DNA from: Opitutia bacterium
GTDB lineage: Bacteria; Verrucomicrobiota; Verrucomicrobiae; Opitutales; UBA953
Reading direction: 5' to 3'
Assembly (NCBI GenBank): GCA_947488485.1
Contig: CANKZO010000026.1
Coordinates: 1 to 19,968, forward strand
DNA length: 19,968 nucleotides
Position numbers and translations under genes: made by a program. The notes beneath the pieces are model-generated. The model saw only the letters and a list, made by a program, of their open reading frames with translations. It did not search any database and was not told the DNA's origin. Shown here one piece after another: positions 8,299 to 15,031 of this stretch. How positions within the stretch are numbered: position 1 is the stretch's first letter; the number at the start of each line of letters is the position of its first letter.

Positions 8299-9462
8299 TC
8301 ATATTTTTAAATTTTCATTAACATTACTTATTACTTTATCTGTTTCGTCATTAGACATCTGATGATTATTTGGTATATATAAACCAAAATCATGCACTAA
8401 TTTTGAATTAGGTAATGGGGTTTTACCATATCTTTCATACCAAAATGGATGTTCATTTATTGAACCACAAATTAATGGGCGACATTCAATATTATTATTT
8501 GTTAAAGCTAATGATATTTTTTTTATGTTCTTAGTTATTATGGGAAACGAAAAATTAGATATAAATGAGTTATTAGGTGGTGTTATATTCCAAAATTCAT
8601 TTTTAATCTCATTTTTATATTTTATATAATTTATATTTCTATTAGTTATAATTGTTTCTAATTTATCCATTTGACCTAACCCAATAAACGCTTGTAAATC
8701 AGTGGCTCTTAAATTAAATCCAGGGTAATAAAAGGTATATAAAGATTTAAAATCATCAACACCATATTTATTTCTTAATGTTTTTTGTTTTTCATATGGT
8801 AAATCTCTATCCCAGCCATGTGATCTAATTGATAATAATATGTGATACAATTCTTCATTATTTGTTGAAATCATACCCCCTTCAATTGTTGACATATGAT
8901 GCCCAAAATAAAAAGAAAATGTAGATAAATCTCCAAATGTACCTAGTAATTTATTTTTATATTTTGAACCTATAGATTCACAAGTATCTTCTATTAACAA
9001 TATATTATTTTCAACACATAATTCAACTATCTCATCCATATGATTTGGAAATCCTAAAACGTGGACTAAAATAATTGCAGAAGGGTTTTCATTTTTTATA
9101 ATTTCTTTTAAATGTGTAATATCTAAACCTAAATTATCCACATCAGAATCACACATAATAGGATTTAAACCCAACTGTATTGCTGGTGTTACTGTTGTGA
9201 CCCAAGAAACAGCAGGGACAATAATTTTATTATTTTTTAATTTACCAGACAACATAAGAGAATAAACTCCTGCTAAATTTGCAGATGAACCAGAATTTAC
9301 AAAAACTGAATATTTACAACCTAACCATTCTGACCATTTTTTTTCAAATTCAATAGTTAAATCGCCTTTAGTTAATCTAGGGTTAGTTTTCAACCAATCA
9401 ATTAGTTTATTTACATCATTGATATCAATGGTGTCTTTTACAAGTGTTATTTTTTTATCCAT
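8299..9462 (-). CDS. ColD-type PLP enzyme: GDP-4-keto-6-deoxymannose 3-dehydratase-like (DegT/DnrJ/EryC1 fold)
   Basis: A 387-residue PLP-fold enzyme of the sugar aminotransferase superfamily. The segment SFYFGHHMSTIEGG carries His188-His189 where ordinary members have the PLP-binding Lys. That replacement is the hallmark of the 3-dehydratases ColD (GDP-colitose pathway) and RfbH (CDP-sugars). The Cys residues of the RfbH iron-sulphur site are not seen in the following SHGWDRDLPYEKQK region, which favours ColD. Other ColD-like segments are VPAVSWVTT, LLIEDTCESIGS, YPGFNLRATDLQ and ECRPL. ColD is, from memory, 388 residues. I chose the ATG at 9462 because it lies 7 bases after the upstream stop. 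The ATG at 9510 would add 16 residues and overlap the FkbM gene by 41 bases. The substrate would be the Gmd product. A transaminase role is less likely without the Lys. Confidence 0.85.
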   Translation of the reverse strand: MDKKITLVKDTIDINDVNKLIDWLKTNPRLTKGDLTIEFEKKWSEWLGCKYSVFVNSGSSANLAGVYSLMLSGKLKNNKIIVPAVSWVTTVTPAIQLGLNPIMCDSDVDNLGLDITHLKEIIKNENPSAIILVHVLGFPNHMDEIVELCVENNILLIEDTCESIGSKYKNKLLGTFGDLSTFSFYFGHHMSTIEGGMISTNNEELYHILLSIRSHGWDRDLPYEKQKTLRNKYGVDDFKSLYTFYYPGFNLRATDLQAFIGLGQMDKLETIITNRNINYIKYKNEIKNEFWNITPPNNSFISNFSFPIITKNIKKISLALTNNNIECRPLICGSINEHPFWYERYGKTPLPNSKLVHDFGLYIPNNHQMSNDETDKVISNVNENLKI

Positions 9463-9469
9463 AGTTATG

Positions 9470-10084
9470 TTAATTTTTTTCCCAATTTTCCCAAACAAAA
9501 GTATAGTCATACGTTATCCTATGAGTTTTACTCAATTTTTCACGTATATTATTTCTTCTCATTTCACAATCATCAAACATTTTATGAAATTGTATTTGAA
9601 AATTATTTATTTGTGTTTGTAAATTACTTTCTAATATAGAATCCAATAGTTCATATTCACCACCCTCTATATTAATTTTAATTAAATCAATATTTTCAAT
9701 ATTTTCTGATTTAATAAATTCTTCAAAATTTATTAATTTAATTTTTTCTTTTTCACCTTCCTGTAAATATAAAGATGAAGATGCACCATCATGAATTATT
9801 TCGGTATCGTATGTTTCATTAGATAAACCAAAATTATAAATTTTAATATTTTCTTTATGTCCGAATTTTTTTTCTAACTCTGAAAAATGTTTAAATACCG
9901 GTTCAAAAATATATATTTTACTGTTGTATTTTTGTTGTATTGTATCTGACCATTCCCCAATATATCCACCTAAATCAAATACAATTGAATCTTGATTTAA
10001 GTTGTAGTTAACTCTGTGGGTGATATCACCGTTATCCCCAAACCATCTTTTTAGTGACTTTTCATCAAAATAATTAATACACAT
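9470..10084 (-). CDS. FkbM-family SAM-dependent methyltransferase
   Basis: A 204-residue Rossmann methyltransferase. The SAM-binding motif I reads FDLGGYIGEW at about 36-45, followed by the acidic strand IYIFEP at 57-62 that would hold the ribose hydroxyls. The FkbM-typical IDLIKINIEGGEYELL lies at about 132-147, with Asn replacing the usual Asp in KxDxEG. FkbM-family proteins in polysaccharide clusters often O-methylate a sugar, commonly at a chain end. The gene lies between a GT2 and the ColD-like dehydratase and overlaps the GT2 stop by 11 bases. It has one of the few good Shine-Dalgarno motifs in the window. Very low G+C (9 of 60 at 9661-9720) places it in the AT-rich block. Confidence 0.85.
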   Translation of the reverse strand: MCINYFDEKSLKRWFGDNGDITHRVNYNLNQDSIVFDLGGYIGEWSDTIQQKYNSKIYIFEPVFKHFSELEKKFGHKENIKIYNFGLSNETYDTEIIHDGASSSLYLQEGEKEKIKLINFEEFIKSENIENIDLIKINIEGGEYELLDSILESNLQTQINNFQIQFHKMFDDCEMRRNNIREKLSKTHRITYDYTFVWENWEKN

Positions 10085-10760
10085 CTTCTGATCTCCTTTT
10101 ACTAATTTGTTTATTATGAATTCTATAAAATAATAGAAATTCTTGTGTTATACCGAACGAATAACCGTTGTTAATAGATTGTTTCCAAAGTTTAAAATCT
10201 TCTTCAGGTATTTCGTTTTTATCATACCTATTTTTATCGTCATCCCAAAATTTTCTACTAAAACAAACTGATGGATGTGCAATTATATTATTACCCCTTT
10301 TAAATTCAGAATCTATACTATTAAATTCTGTCATATTAAAAACATTTGTTATTGTATCTTCGTATTCGTTGTTTTTAATCACCTCTTCAATATAGTAAAA
10401 ATTAGAACTTAATATATCATATTTTTTTTCTAACATAATTTTAGTTTGTATTAACACTCTATCTTCGTGATAAAAATCATCTAAATTCATATTAAAAACA
10501 TAATCACAATTATCTTCAAACGCTTTATTTAAAATAAAATTCATAGCGTTAGCGTAATTATCTAACTTTTCAGACCAAAATTTTTTTTCTATTTTACAGT
10601 CATTTGGTATTACCGAATAATCATCACCACTATAATTTATCTCATAAAAAGTAAAATTATTATCGCTTTGATTTATCATTGATTGAATAGATTTTGAAAT
10701 CCACCTATCGTAGTAAATATTTTTTATATTTGAGTGAAATAATATAACTCCTTTTTTCAT
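10074..10760 (-). CDS. Glycosyltransferase family 2
   Basis: A GT-A-fold transferase of 228 residues. It opens with KKGVILFHSN and WISKSIQSMINQSDNNFTFYEI, the usual GT2 start, and has CDYVFNMNLDDFYHEDRV, where the Leu-Asp-Asp is the metal/nucleotide-sugar motif. IAHPSVCFSRKFWDD and the acidic EIPEEDFKLWKQSI match the acceptor and catalytic-base region (ED-type). It starts 4 bases after the GT6 stop and runs 11 bases into the FkbM gene. A GT2 directly before an FkbM methyltransferase would suit addition and then capping of a residue, but the donor cannot be inferred. Codon use is strongly A/T-biased, like its neighbours. Confidence 0.85.
   Translation of the reverse strand: MKKGVILFHSNIKNIYYDRWISKSIQSMINQSDNNFTFYEINYSGDDYSVIPNDCKIEKKFWSEKLDNYANAMNFILNKAFEDNCDYVFNMNLDDFYHEDRVLIQTKIMLEKKYDILSSNFYYIEEVIKNNEYEDTITNVFNMTEFNSIDSEFKRGNNIIAHPSVCFSRKFWDDDKNRYDKNEIPEEDFKLWKQSINNGYSFGITQEFLLFYRIHNKQISKRRSEDVY
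10093..10100 (-). promoter_or_regulatory. Strong Shine-Dalgarno for the FkbM gene
   Basis: On the minus strand AAAAGGAG ends 8 bases before the ATG at 10084, near-ideal SD sequence and spacing. It lies inside the last codons of the upstream GT2 (the Ser-Lys-Arg-Arg codons), so it may be partly a by-product of coding. It stands out because most genes in this window have no such motif. Confidence 0.5.
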
Positions 10761-10764
10761 AAAT

Positions 10765-11445
10765 TTAACTTCTTATTTCGTCGTGATTTTTATCTAAAGC
10801 TAAAAGTTTTTTATCATAATTTAAATTCCAACTTTCTGGATAACAGTATGATGGGCTTAAAATTGTTGTTGGTTTATTTATTGTGAAAAATTTATTTAAA
10901 TGACTTTCATCGTGCCATATTGCAATTATTCCATTACTTGAGTCAATATCAATATTTTTATCAATCTGCTCCGACATTTCTAAAAAATTACTTGAATTAC
11001 CCCCATTAAATCCTCCTGCATAATAAACTAATTCATCATTAGGGTGAATATATGCAGTACTTTCTGGCCTAGTTTCAGGAGTACCTCTTCCACCTAAAAA
11101 TCCCGGATGTATGGTTGCAACCGTACCCCCTAAAATTTCATCACCTACATCAGCAACAAATCTCATATCAATATCACAATAGAATAGATAATCCTCAACA
11201 CTTAATATGTCTCTATGTTTAACAAAGGTTTTATACCTGTGTAATGTAATCATAGGCCAAGGAAGATGTTCAATCTTATTGATTACAACATCGTCACCTA
11301 AATCATTAAATTCATCAGAATCTGTAAATAAGTAATAGGTTACTTTATGATTTTTTAATAAAAAATTTCTTGCAGATTCAATTAAAGGTCTTACAAAGAC
11401 TTTGTATTTATTAGTAGATATTAAAATCAATCCAATTTTTTTCAT
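10765..11445 (-). CDS. GT6-family alpha-1,3-Gal/GalNAc transferase (ABO blood-group transferase-like)
   Basis: A 226-residue protein matching the GT6 catalytic domain throughout: YLFTDSD, HRYKTF, FYCDIDMRF (Asp91-x-Asp93), ATIHPGFLGG, a STAYIHP segment, YYAGGFNGG at 141-149, the catalytic-region WHDESHLNKFF at 177-187, then KPTTILSPSY and LDKNHDEIR. Vertebrate members (A/B transferases, alpha-3-galactosyltransferase) are retaining enzymes adding Gal or GalNAc alpha-1,3 to Gal; ABO enzymes need an alpha-1,2-fucosyl acceptor. There is no transmembrane anchor or stem, as expected for a bacterial or phage form. The DXD is retained, whereas from memory most bacterial GT6 proteins have NXN. Its start overlaps the fucose synthase stop as ATGA, and the GT11 gene lies one gene further upstream. 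Family call is firm; donor sugar unresolved. Confidence 0.9.
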   Translation of the reverse strand: MKKIGLILISTNKYKVFVRPLIESARNFLLKNHKVTYYLFTDSDEFNDLGDDVVINKIEHLPWPMITLHRYKTFVKHRDILSVEDYLFYCDIDMRFVADVGDEILGGTVATIHPGFLGGRGTPETRPESTAYIHPNDELVYYAGGFNGGNSSNFLEMSEQIDKNIDIDSSNGIIAIWHDESHLNKFFTINKPTTILSPSYCYPESWNLNYDKKLLALDKNHDEIRS

Positions 11446-12368
11446 TTTCTTATATTGTTATAGTTTAATTTAAACCAGTTTATTGTTTCTTTAATCCCAT
11501 CTTCCAATGATATAAATTTAAAATCTTTGGGGGCATTTGAAATTGCTGTTTTTCGATATTGTCCCATAGGTTTTTCTGAATCAAAAATAATATCATCATT
11601 TGATATTTCCAATATATTACAAATAATATTTGCAATCTCTAAAATTGAATGTTCATTAGGATTTATTGCCATGAATGGCTCATTGTAATTCCAATTATCT
11701 AATGACCACAATATTAATTTTGCTAAATCGTCAGAATAAATAACTTGTCTTAATGGGCTTCCATTTCCCCAAACAACCATTTTTTCCGAATTTTGTTTTG
11801 ATAGATATGCCCTATGTATCATTCCTGGAATCATATGACCTTCTTCTAAGTGAAAATTATCATTGATTCCGTAAACATTTGTTGGTATCACTGATATCCA
11901 ATTAGCATTTAAAACTTTTTTAATTGCATTTGTTTGATAACCAGCAATTCTTTTTGCATATGCGTATCCGTGGTTTGAAAAATGAGGGGCTTCATTATCA
12001 ATTTGATTTGGGGTTAATGGAAATGTTATATTTTTATCAGGAAAAATACAAGTAGAGAGTAAATTAACAAAATTTGGGATTTCATTTTTAAATGAAGATT
12101 CTATTACATTATTATTTATACTAAAATTCTCAATAAAGAAACCTTTGTTGTTTTTCATATTTGCTTGTACACCCCCAACTTTTGCAGAACAATTAATTAT
12201 TGAGTCAACACCATTATTCTTAACATGATAAGTTATATAATCTAAAGTTTTTTTAGAATCTGTTAAATCAACCTCATCTTTTGTGTGGTACACATGGTTA
12301 TCTCCTAATATCTTTTTTAAAGATGACCCAACCAATCCATTAGACCCGGTTATTAAATATTTTCTCAT
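11442..12368 (-). CDS. fcl: GDP-L-fucose synthase (epimerase/reductase), or ColC-like GDP-colitose synthase
   Basis: An NADPH-dependent SDR that epimerises C3/C5 and reduces C4 of GDP-4-keto-6-deoxymannose to GDP-L-fucose. The N-terminal ITGSNGLVGSSL is the nucleotide-binding loop. SAKVGGVQAN is family-typical. Catalytic candidates are Ser105/Cys107 in LSTCIFPD, Tyr135/Lys139 in GYAYAKR, and His178 in EEGHMIPGMIH. VVWGNGSPLRQVIYSDDLA and the terminal QYRKTA segment complete the fold. At 308 residues it is slightly shorter than E. coli Fcl (321). Its wording (STCIFPD, SNHGYAYAKR, GHMIPGMIHR, RQVIYS) resembles animal GFUS/TSTA3 more than E. coli WcaG. ColC of the colitose pathway is a homologue, so with the ColD-like gene nearby the product could be GDP-L-colitose instead. 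It follows the GT11 gene after 6 bases. Confidence 0.9.
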   Translation of the reverse strand: MRKYLITGSNGLVGSSLKKILGDNHVYHTKDEVDLTDSKKTLDYITYHVKNNGVDSIINCSAKVGGVQANMKNNKGFFIENFSINNNVIESSFKNEIPNFVNLLSTCIFPDKNITFPLTPNQIDNEAPHFSNHGYAYAKRIAGYQTNAIKKVLNANWISVIPTNVYGINDNFHLEEGHMIPGMIHRAYLSKQNSEKMVVWGNGSPLRQVIYSDDLAKLILWSLDNWNYNEPFMAINPNEHSILEIANIICNILEISNDDIIFDSEKPMGQYRKTAISNAPKDFKFISLEDGIKETINWFKLNYNNIRK

Positions 12369-12374
12369 AATTTT

Positions 12375-13157
12375 TTAAATTTTAATCCAATTTTCTCCTC
12401 CTATTTCACTACTATCTGGTCCATTATTAAACCAAAAAGATGGGTATATTATTTTTTTATAATTATTGTTATTTAACCAAGCACCCCACCAACTAAATGT
12501 TGAGTTTGCTATTATATTATCTTTACACATAGACATTAAATATAAATCTTGAAAATCTAAATTTCCATTAATAAATTTTTTATTTTTGATAAAATCTAAA
12601 TTATCAACACACCAGTCTATGTCATCTGAAAAAATTAAAAATAACGTTTCTTCACCAATAATAGATATTGACTTTTTATAATAATCAATAGTTTGTAGTG
12701 GATGAAAATGTTGTCTGTCAACATAATTTCCTCTTCTAACATGTATTGAACAAGTATTTTCAAATGTTACTGTTGAATACTTTTCTAATAAATAATTTTT
12801 TGTATCTTCATCTATTTTAAATAAATTAAGAATTTCTTCTCTGTATTTTTTAAAATATTTCTCGTTCTGATAATAGCCATCTAATTTTAGATTCCCATTA
12901 ATTACTGGAATATTAGTAAAACCAATTGGTGAATGATTTGAATCATGTGTAAATTCAAAGTTATTAACAACACCAAATGGAATATTTTTAAAAATATTGT
13001 TAAGATATAACTCTAAAGGACTATGAATTATTTCTATATCTGAAATATCTATTTTTAATTCTTTATTGTCTCTTCTTGATATGCTGTAAGCGGCAACTAT
13101 TTGAAATAAATAATTACCCAATCCTCCTTTTAAATGACTCGATACGTAACTAAGCAT
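12375..13157 (-). CDS. GT11 alpha-1,2-fucosyltransferase-like protein
   Basis: An inverting GT11 transferase that would add L-fucose (or a 3-deoxy analogue) alpha-1,2 to galactose, making an H-antigen-like unit. It has the family N-terminus KGGLGNYLFQ, the GDP-binding HVRRGNYV at residues 139-146, the FSDDIDWC motif, and the C-terminal NSTFSWWGAWL at 218-228. Length is 260 residues from the ATG at 13157 (MLSYVSSHLKGGLGN), the usual start of the family. A partial SD (AAAGGGG) lies 6 bases upstream of it, and it overlaps the previous stop by 8 bases. The ATG at 13193 would prepend 12 non-family residues and overlap by 44 bases. It stands directly before fcl, and GT6 follows. Very low G+C (7 of 60 at 12541-12600). 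Confidence 0.9.
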   Translation of the reverse strand: MLSYVSSHLKGGLGNYLFQIVAAYSISRRDNKELKIDISDIEIIHSPLELYLNNIFKNIPFGVVNNFEFTHDSNHSPIGFTNIPVINGNLKLDGYYQNEKYFKKYREEILNLFKIDEDTKNYLLEKYSTVTFENTCSIHVRRGNYVDRQHFHPLQTIDYYKKSISIIGEETLFLIFSDDIDWCVDNLDFIKNKKFINGNLDFQDLYLMSMCKDNIIANSTFSWWGAWLNNNNYKKIIYPSFWFNNGPDSSEIGGENWIKI

Positions 13158-13503
13158 TGTTAACCCCTTTATAAAGTTTAACAGAATCTTCAATTAATGA
13201 TTTACCATTAATAATTGAGGATTCCAACATTCTATTGACAGCCTGAACATATTTAGGTCTTTTAACTTTAAAACAAATGTCAATTTTTCTTTTTAAATCG
13301 CTGATTTCTGAATCATTATTAGACATACTAATTGCGTCTTCTAAATACCACATCCTACAATGTAGTATTGATAATTTTTCAATAACCTCACCTATGTTGT
13401 CAGTTTCAATCAAGTCATCTGGTAATTCAATATTTTTATCATTGTTTAATGATTCGGTTATTTTTAACCGAATTAATTCATCTATGTATTCTCCAATATT
13501 CAT
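13150..13503 (-). CDS. Small hypothetical protein, 117 aa, in glycan cluster
   Basis: An acidic, helical protein. Its core IGEVIEKLSILHCRMWYLEDAI, then KRKIDICFKVKRPKYVQAVNRML, resembles in pattern small proteins of unknown function (DUF4254-like) found among polysaccharide genes: a LED motif after an aromatic pair, then a KR-I-D-x-x-x-x-x-R helix. That family link is from memory and tentative. No membrane segment or enzyme motif is visible. It begins 1 base after the upstream GT-B-like gene stop and ends (TAG) inside the start of the GT11 gene, so it is firmly in the cluster. It may act as an accessory partner to a transferase, but nothing in the sequence proves this. Confidence 0.7.
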   Translation of the reverse strand: MNIGEYIDELIRLKITESLNNDKNIELPDDLIETDNIGEVIEKLSILHCRMWYLEDAISMSNNDSEISDLKRKIDICFKVKRPKYVQAVNRMLESSIINGKSLIEDSVKLYKGVNNA

Positions 13504-13504
13504 A

Positions 13505-14185
13505 TCAATATATTTTAGTAAAATTATTTAGTCCGACTGTATCATACTCCTCGTTATATAATCTAACGTACCAATGGAGGTAAAATTTAGGGTTATTAAA
13601 ATTATATGAATTAATTAAATCTTTCATACCTGTTTGCATACAATGAACCTCAGTAGCATTTTCAATAATTTTTAACATATCAAACATTAAAAATTTTTTA
13701 TTATTTTCAATAACTTTTAAATTATTATTTATTTTATTTTTATCAATAGCAAACCCTCTATCTTTATCGTCGTGAACATAAATGTACGGTTCATTTTTTG
13801 GGTTTAATTCATTATATACTTCTAATTCTTTTTCAAAATTTCGTTCAAACTTGAACTTAGAAAACCTATAAAAAAATGGTAAATTTACAGTGTGGTAAAA
13901 TCCCTCATCAAATGTTTTTCCCTTTTCACTGCCTGGTTTACCAAATCCAACCGTAATTAAATCTGAATGTAGATTATTTTTATTAATGTGGTTAATAATA
14001 TCATAGTCTTCACCAATCGGTAAAACCTTAATATTATCATCATCTCGATACATATACTCCACATTCTTAAAGTAATGTGGTTTACAAAAAACAATCACGG
14101 TTTCATAAATTTCTTTATAATGCCTAACAATTCCATTACAAATTATGTGATCTCCAAGACCTAAATGGTGGTAAATATATTTCAT
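13505..14185 (-). CDS. Putative GT-B/GT9-like glycosyltransferase
   Basis: A 226-residue protein starting MKYIYHHLGLGDHIICNGIV. The GLGD(H)xxxxNG pattern resembles the acceptor-loop start of heptosyltransferase-like (GT9) GT-B enzymes. The second half contains KKFLMFDMLKIIENATEVHCMQTGMKDL, which in GT9-like proteins corresponds to the nucleotide-sugar-binding segment (there usually an S/D-x-x-x-x-H element). It is shorter than true heptosyltransferases (about 320-350 residues), so it may be a reduced phage form. The rest is rich in Lys, Asn, Tyr and Ile, and the DNA is extremely A/T-rich (4 of 60 G+C at 13681-13740). It sits between a GT2 (9-base gap) and the 117-residue gene (1-base gap). 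The family call is moderate; the substrate is unknown. Confidence 0.6.
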   Translation of the reverse strand: MKYIYHHLGLGDHIICNGIVRHYKEIYETVIVFCKPHYFKNVEYMYRDDDNIKVLPIGEDYDIINHINKNNLHSDLITVGFGKPGSEKGKTFDEGFYHTVNLPFFYRFSKFKFERNFEKELEVYNELNPKNEPYIYVHDDKDRGFAIDKNKINNNLKVIENNKKFLMFDMLKIIENATEVHCMQTGMKDLINSYNFNNPKFYLHWYVRLYNEEYDTVGLNNFTKIY

Positions 14186-14194
14186 TTGATTAAT

Positions 14195-14860
14195 TTAATA
14201 TAAGGAAATACTAGTCCCTTTTCGATAAATGTAAAGTTTATTTTGTAATTGGTGGAATACAAAATTATTTGTAATTCCTCTTTTCCATAAATCCCAGTCT
14301 TCCATCCCCCTTACATCTTGATATCCGTTTAATATATCTAAACATTCTTTTTTAACTACCATTGAACCGTGAGTTAAAACATTTGATTGAAATATCTTAC
14401 TTTTAATGTCTTCGTGGCTTTCACAGAATGGAGTATCCTCATTAGTCAAATACCAACTAGGGTATAAATTTTTTTCATTTAAACCATCAATGTACCAAGA
14501 TTTAGTTCCTAAAAAGTCAACTTTGTTATTGGAAATATAATTAACTTGCTCCTCAAGTTTAGTGGGTACATATAAATCATCCGCATCTAAGAACCCAACC
14601 CATTCTGTGTTAATATGCCGTAATCCATAATTTTTAGCATACGATAAACCTTGTTTCTTATCTTTGGTTAATATAGTTAAGTCCAATTCATAATTTGAAG
14701 AAGTAATCATCTCCAAGGTTTTAGACCAACATTCATCTAAAACAATTAAAGTCTTAAAATCTTTATATGTTTGATTAACTAACGATTGTATTGATTTATT
14801 TAATAAATTGTCATAAAAGTCATTAGTACTGTGTACACATATCAAAATAGTTAATGTCAT
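14195..14860 (-). CDS. Glycosyltransferase family 2
   Basis: A canonical short GT2 of 221 residues. TLTILICVHSTNDFYDNLLNKSIQSLVNQTYKDF is the nucleotide-binding N-terminus (split here: strand TLTILICVHS, helix SIQSLVNQTY). KQGLSYAKNYGL is the usual R/K-N-x-G helix and EWVGFLDADDLY gives the DXD (Asp-Ala-Asp-Asp). THGSMVVKKECL and GMEDWDLWKR hold the catalytic-base ED motif. No membrane anchor is seen, so it is probably cytoplasmic and acts on a soluble or lipid-linked acceptor. It follows the 54-residue remnant after 6 bases. G+C is intermediate (21 of 60 at 14281-14340). Donor unknown. Confidence 0.88.
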   Translation of the reverse strand: MTLTILICVHSTNDFYDNLLNKSIQSLVNQTYKDFKTLIVLDECWSKTLEMITSSNYELDLTILTKDKKQGLSYAKNYGLRHINTEWVGFLDADDLYVPTKLEEQVNYISNNKVDFLGTKSWYIDGLNEKNLYPSWYLTNEDTPFCESHEDIKSKIFQSNVLTHGSMVVKKECLDILNGYQDVRGMEDWDLWKRGITNNFVFHQLQNKLYIYRKGTSISLY

Positions 14861-14866
14861 ATTAAT

Positions 14867-15031
14867 TTAATGAATTTTTTTTGTTTTTATTCTGCTTGAT
14901 TTGAAATCAAATTCAAAATTTATTGCATAACCAATTACACCATATTTAGAATGTAATAAAATAGAATCTAAAAGATTATTTAATGTACATAAATAATCTT
15001 CTGTACAAAATGTAACAAAACCTTTTTTCAT
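14867..15031 (-). CDS. 54-aa N-terminal remnant of a glycosyltransferase-like protein
   Basis: A 54-residue frame beginning MKKGFVTFCTEDYLCTLNNL, continuing LLHSKYGVIGYAINFEFDFK and ending KTKKIH before TAA. The strand-helix-strand pattern (VTFCTEDYL, a helix, then a VIGYAINF strand) is the start of a GT-A-like nucleotide-sugar domain as seen in phage and polysaccharide transferases. No DXD or later motifs follow, so it looks like the front end only of a larger enzyme. Its ATG overlaps the upstream stop as ATGA, the coupling used by intact genes here, and it ends 6 bases before the next start, so it fills an otherwise empty 167-base gap. It is probably translated, but whether the product does anything is unknown. 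It lies exactly where base composition changes. Confidence 0.6.
   Translation of the reverse strand: MKKGFVTFCTEDYLCTLNNLLDSILLHSKYGVIGYAINFEFDFKSSRIKTKKIH

Noticed and set aside
9463..9510. Upstream ATG (16 extra codons) for the ColD-like gene
   Set aside because: It overlaps the FkbM gene by 41 bases and adds residues not typical of the family; the ATG at 9462 gives the usual length and spacing.
13158..13193. Upstream ATG (12 extra codons) for the GT11 gene
   Set aside because: It overlaps the preceding gene by 44 bases; the family normally starts near MLSYVSSHLKGGLGN, and a partial SD precedes the ATG at 13157.
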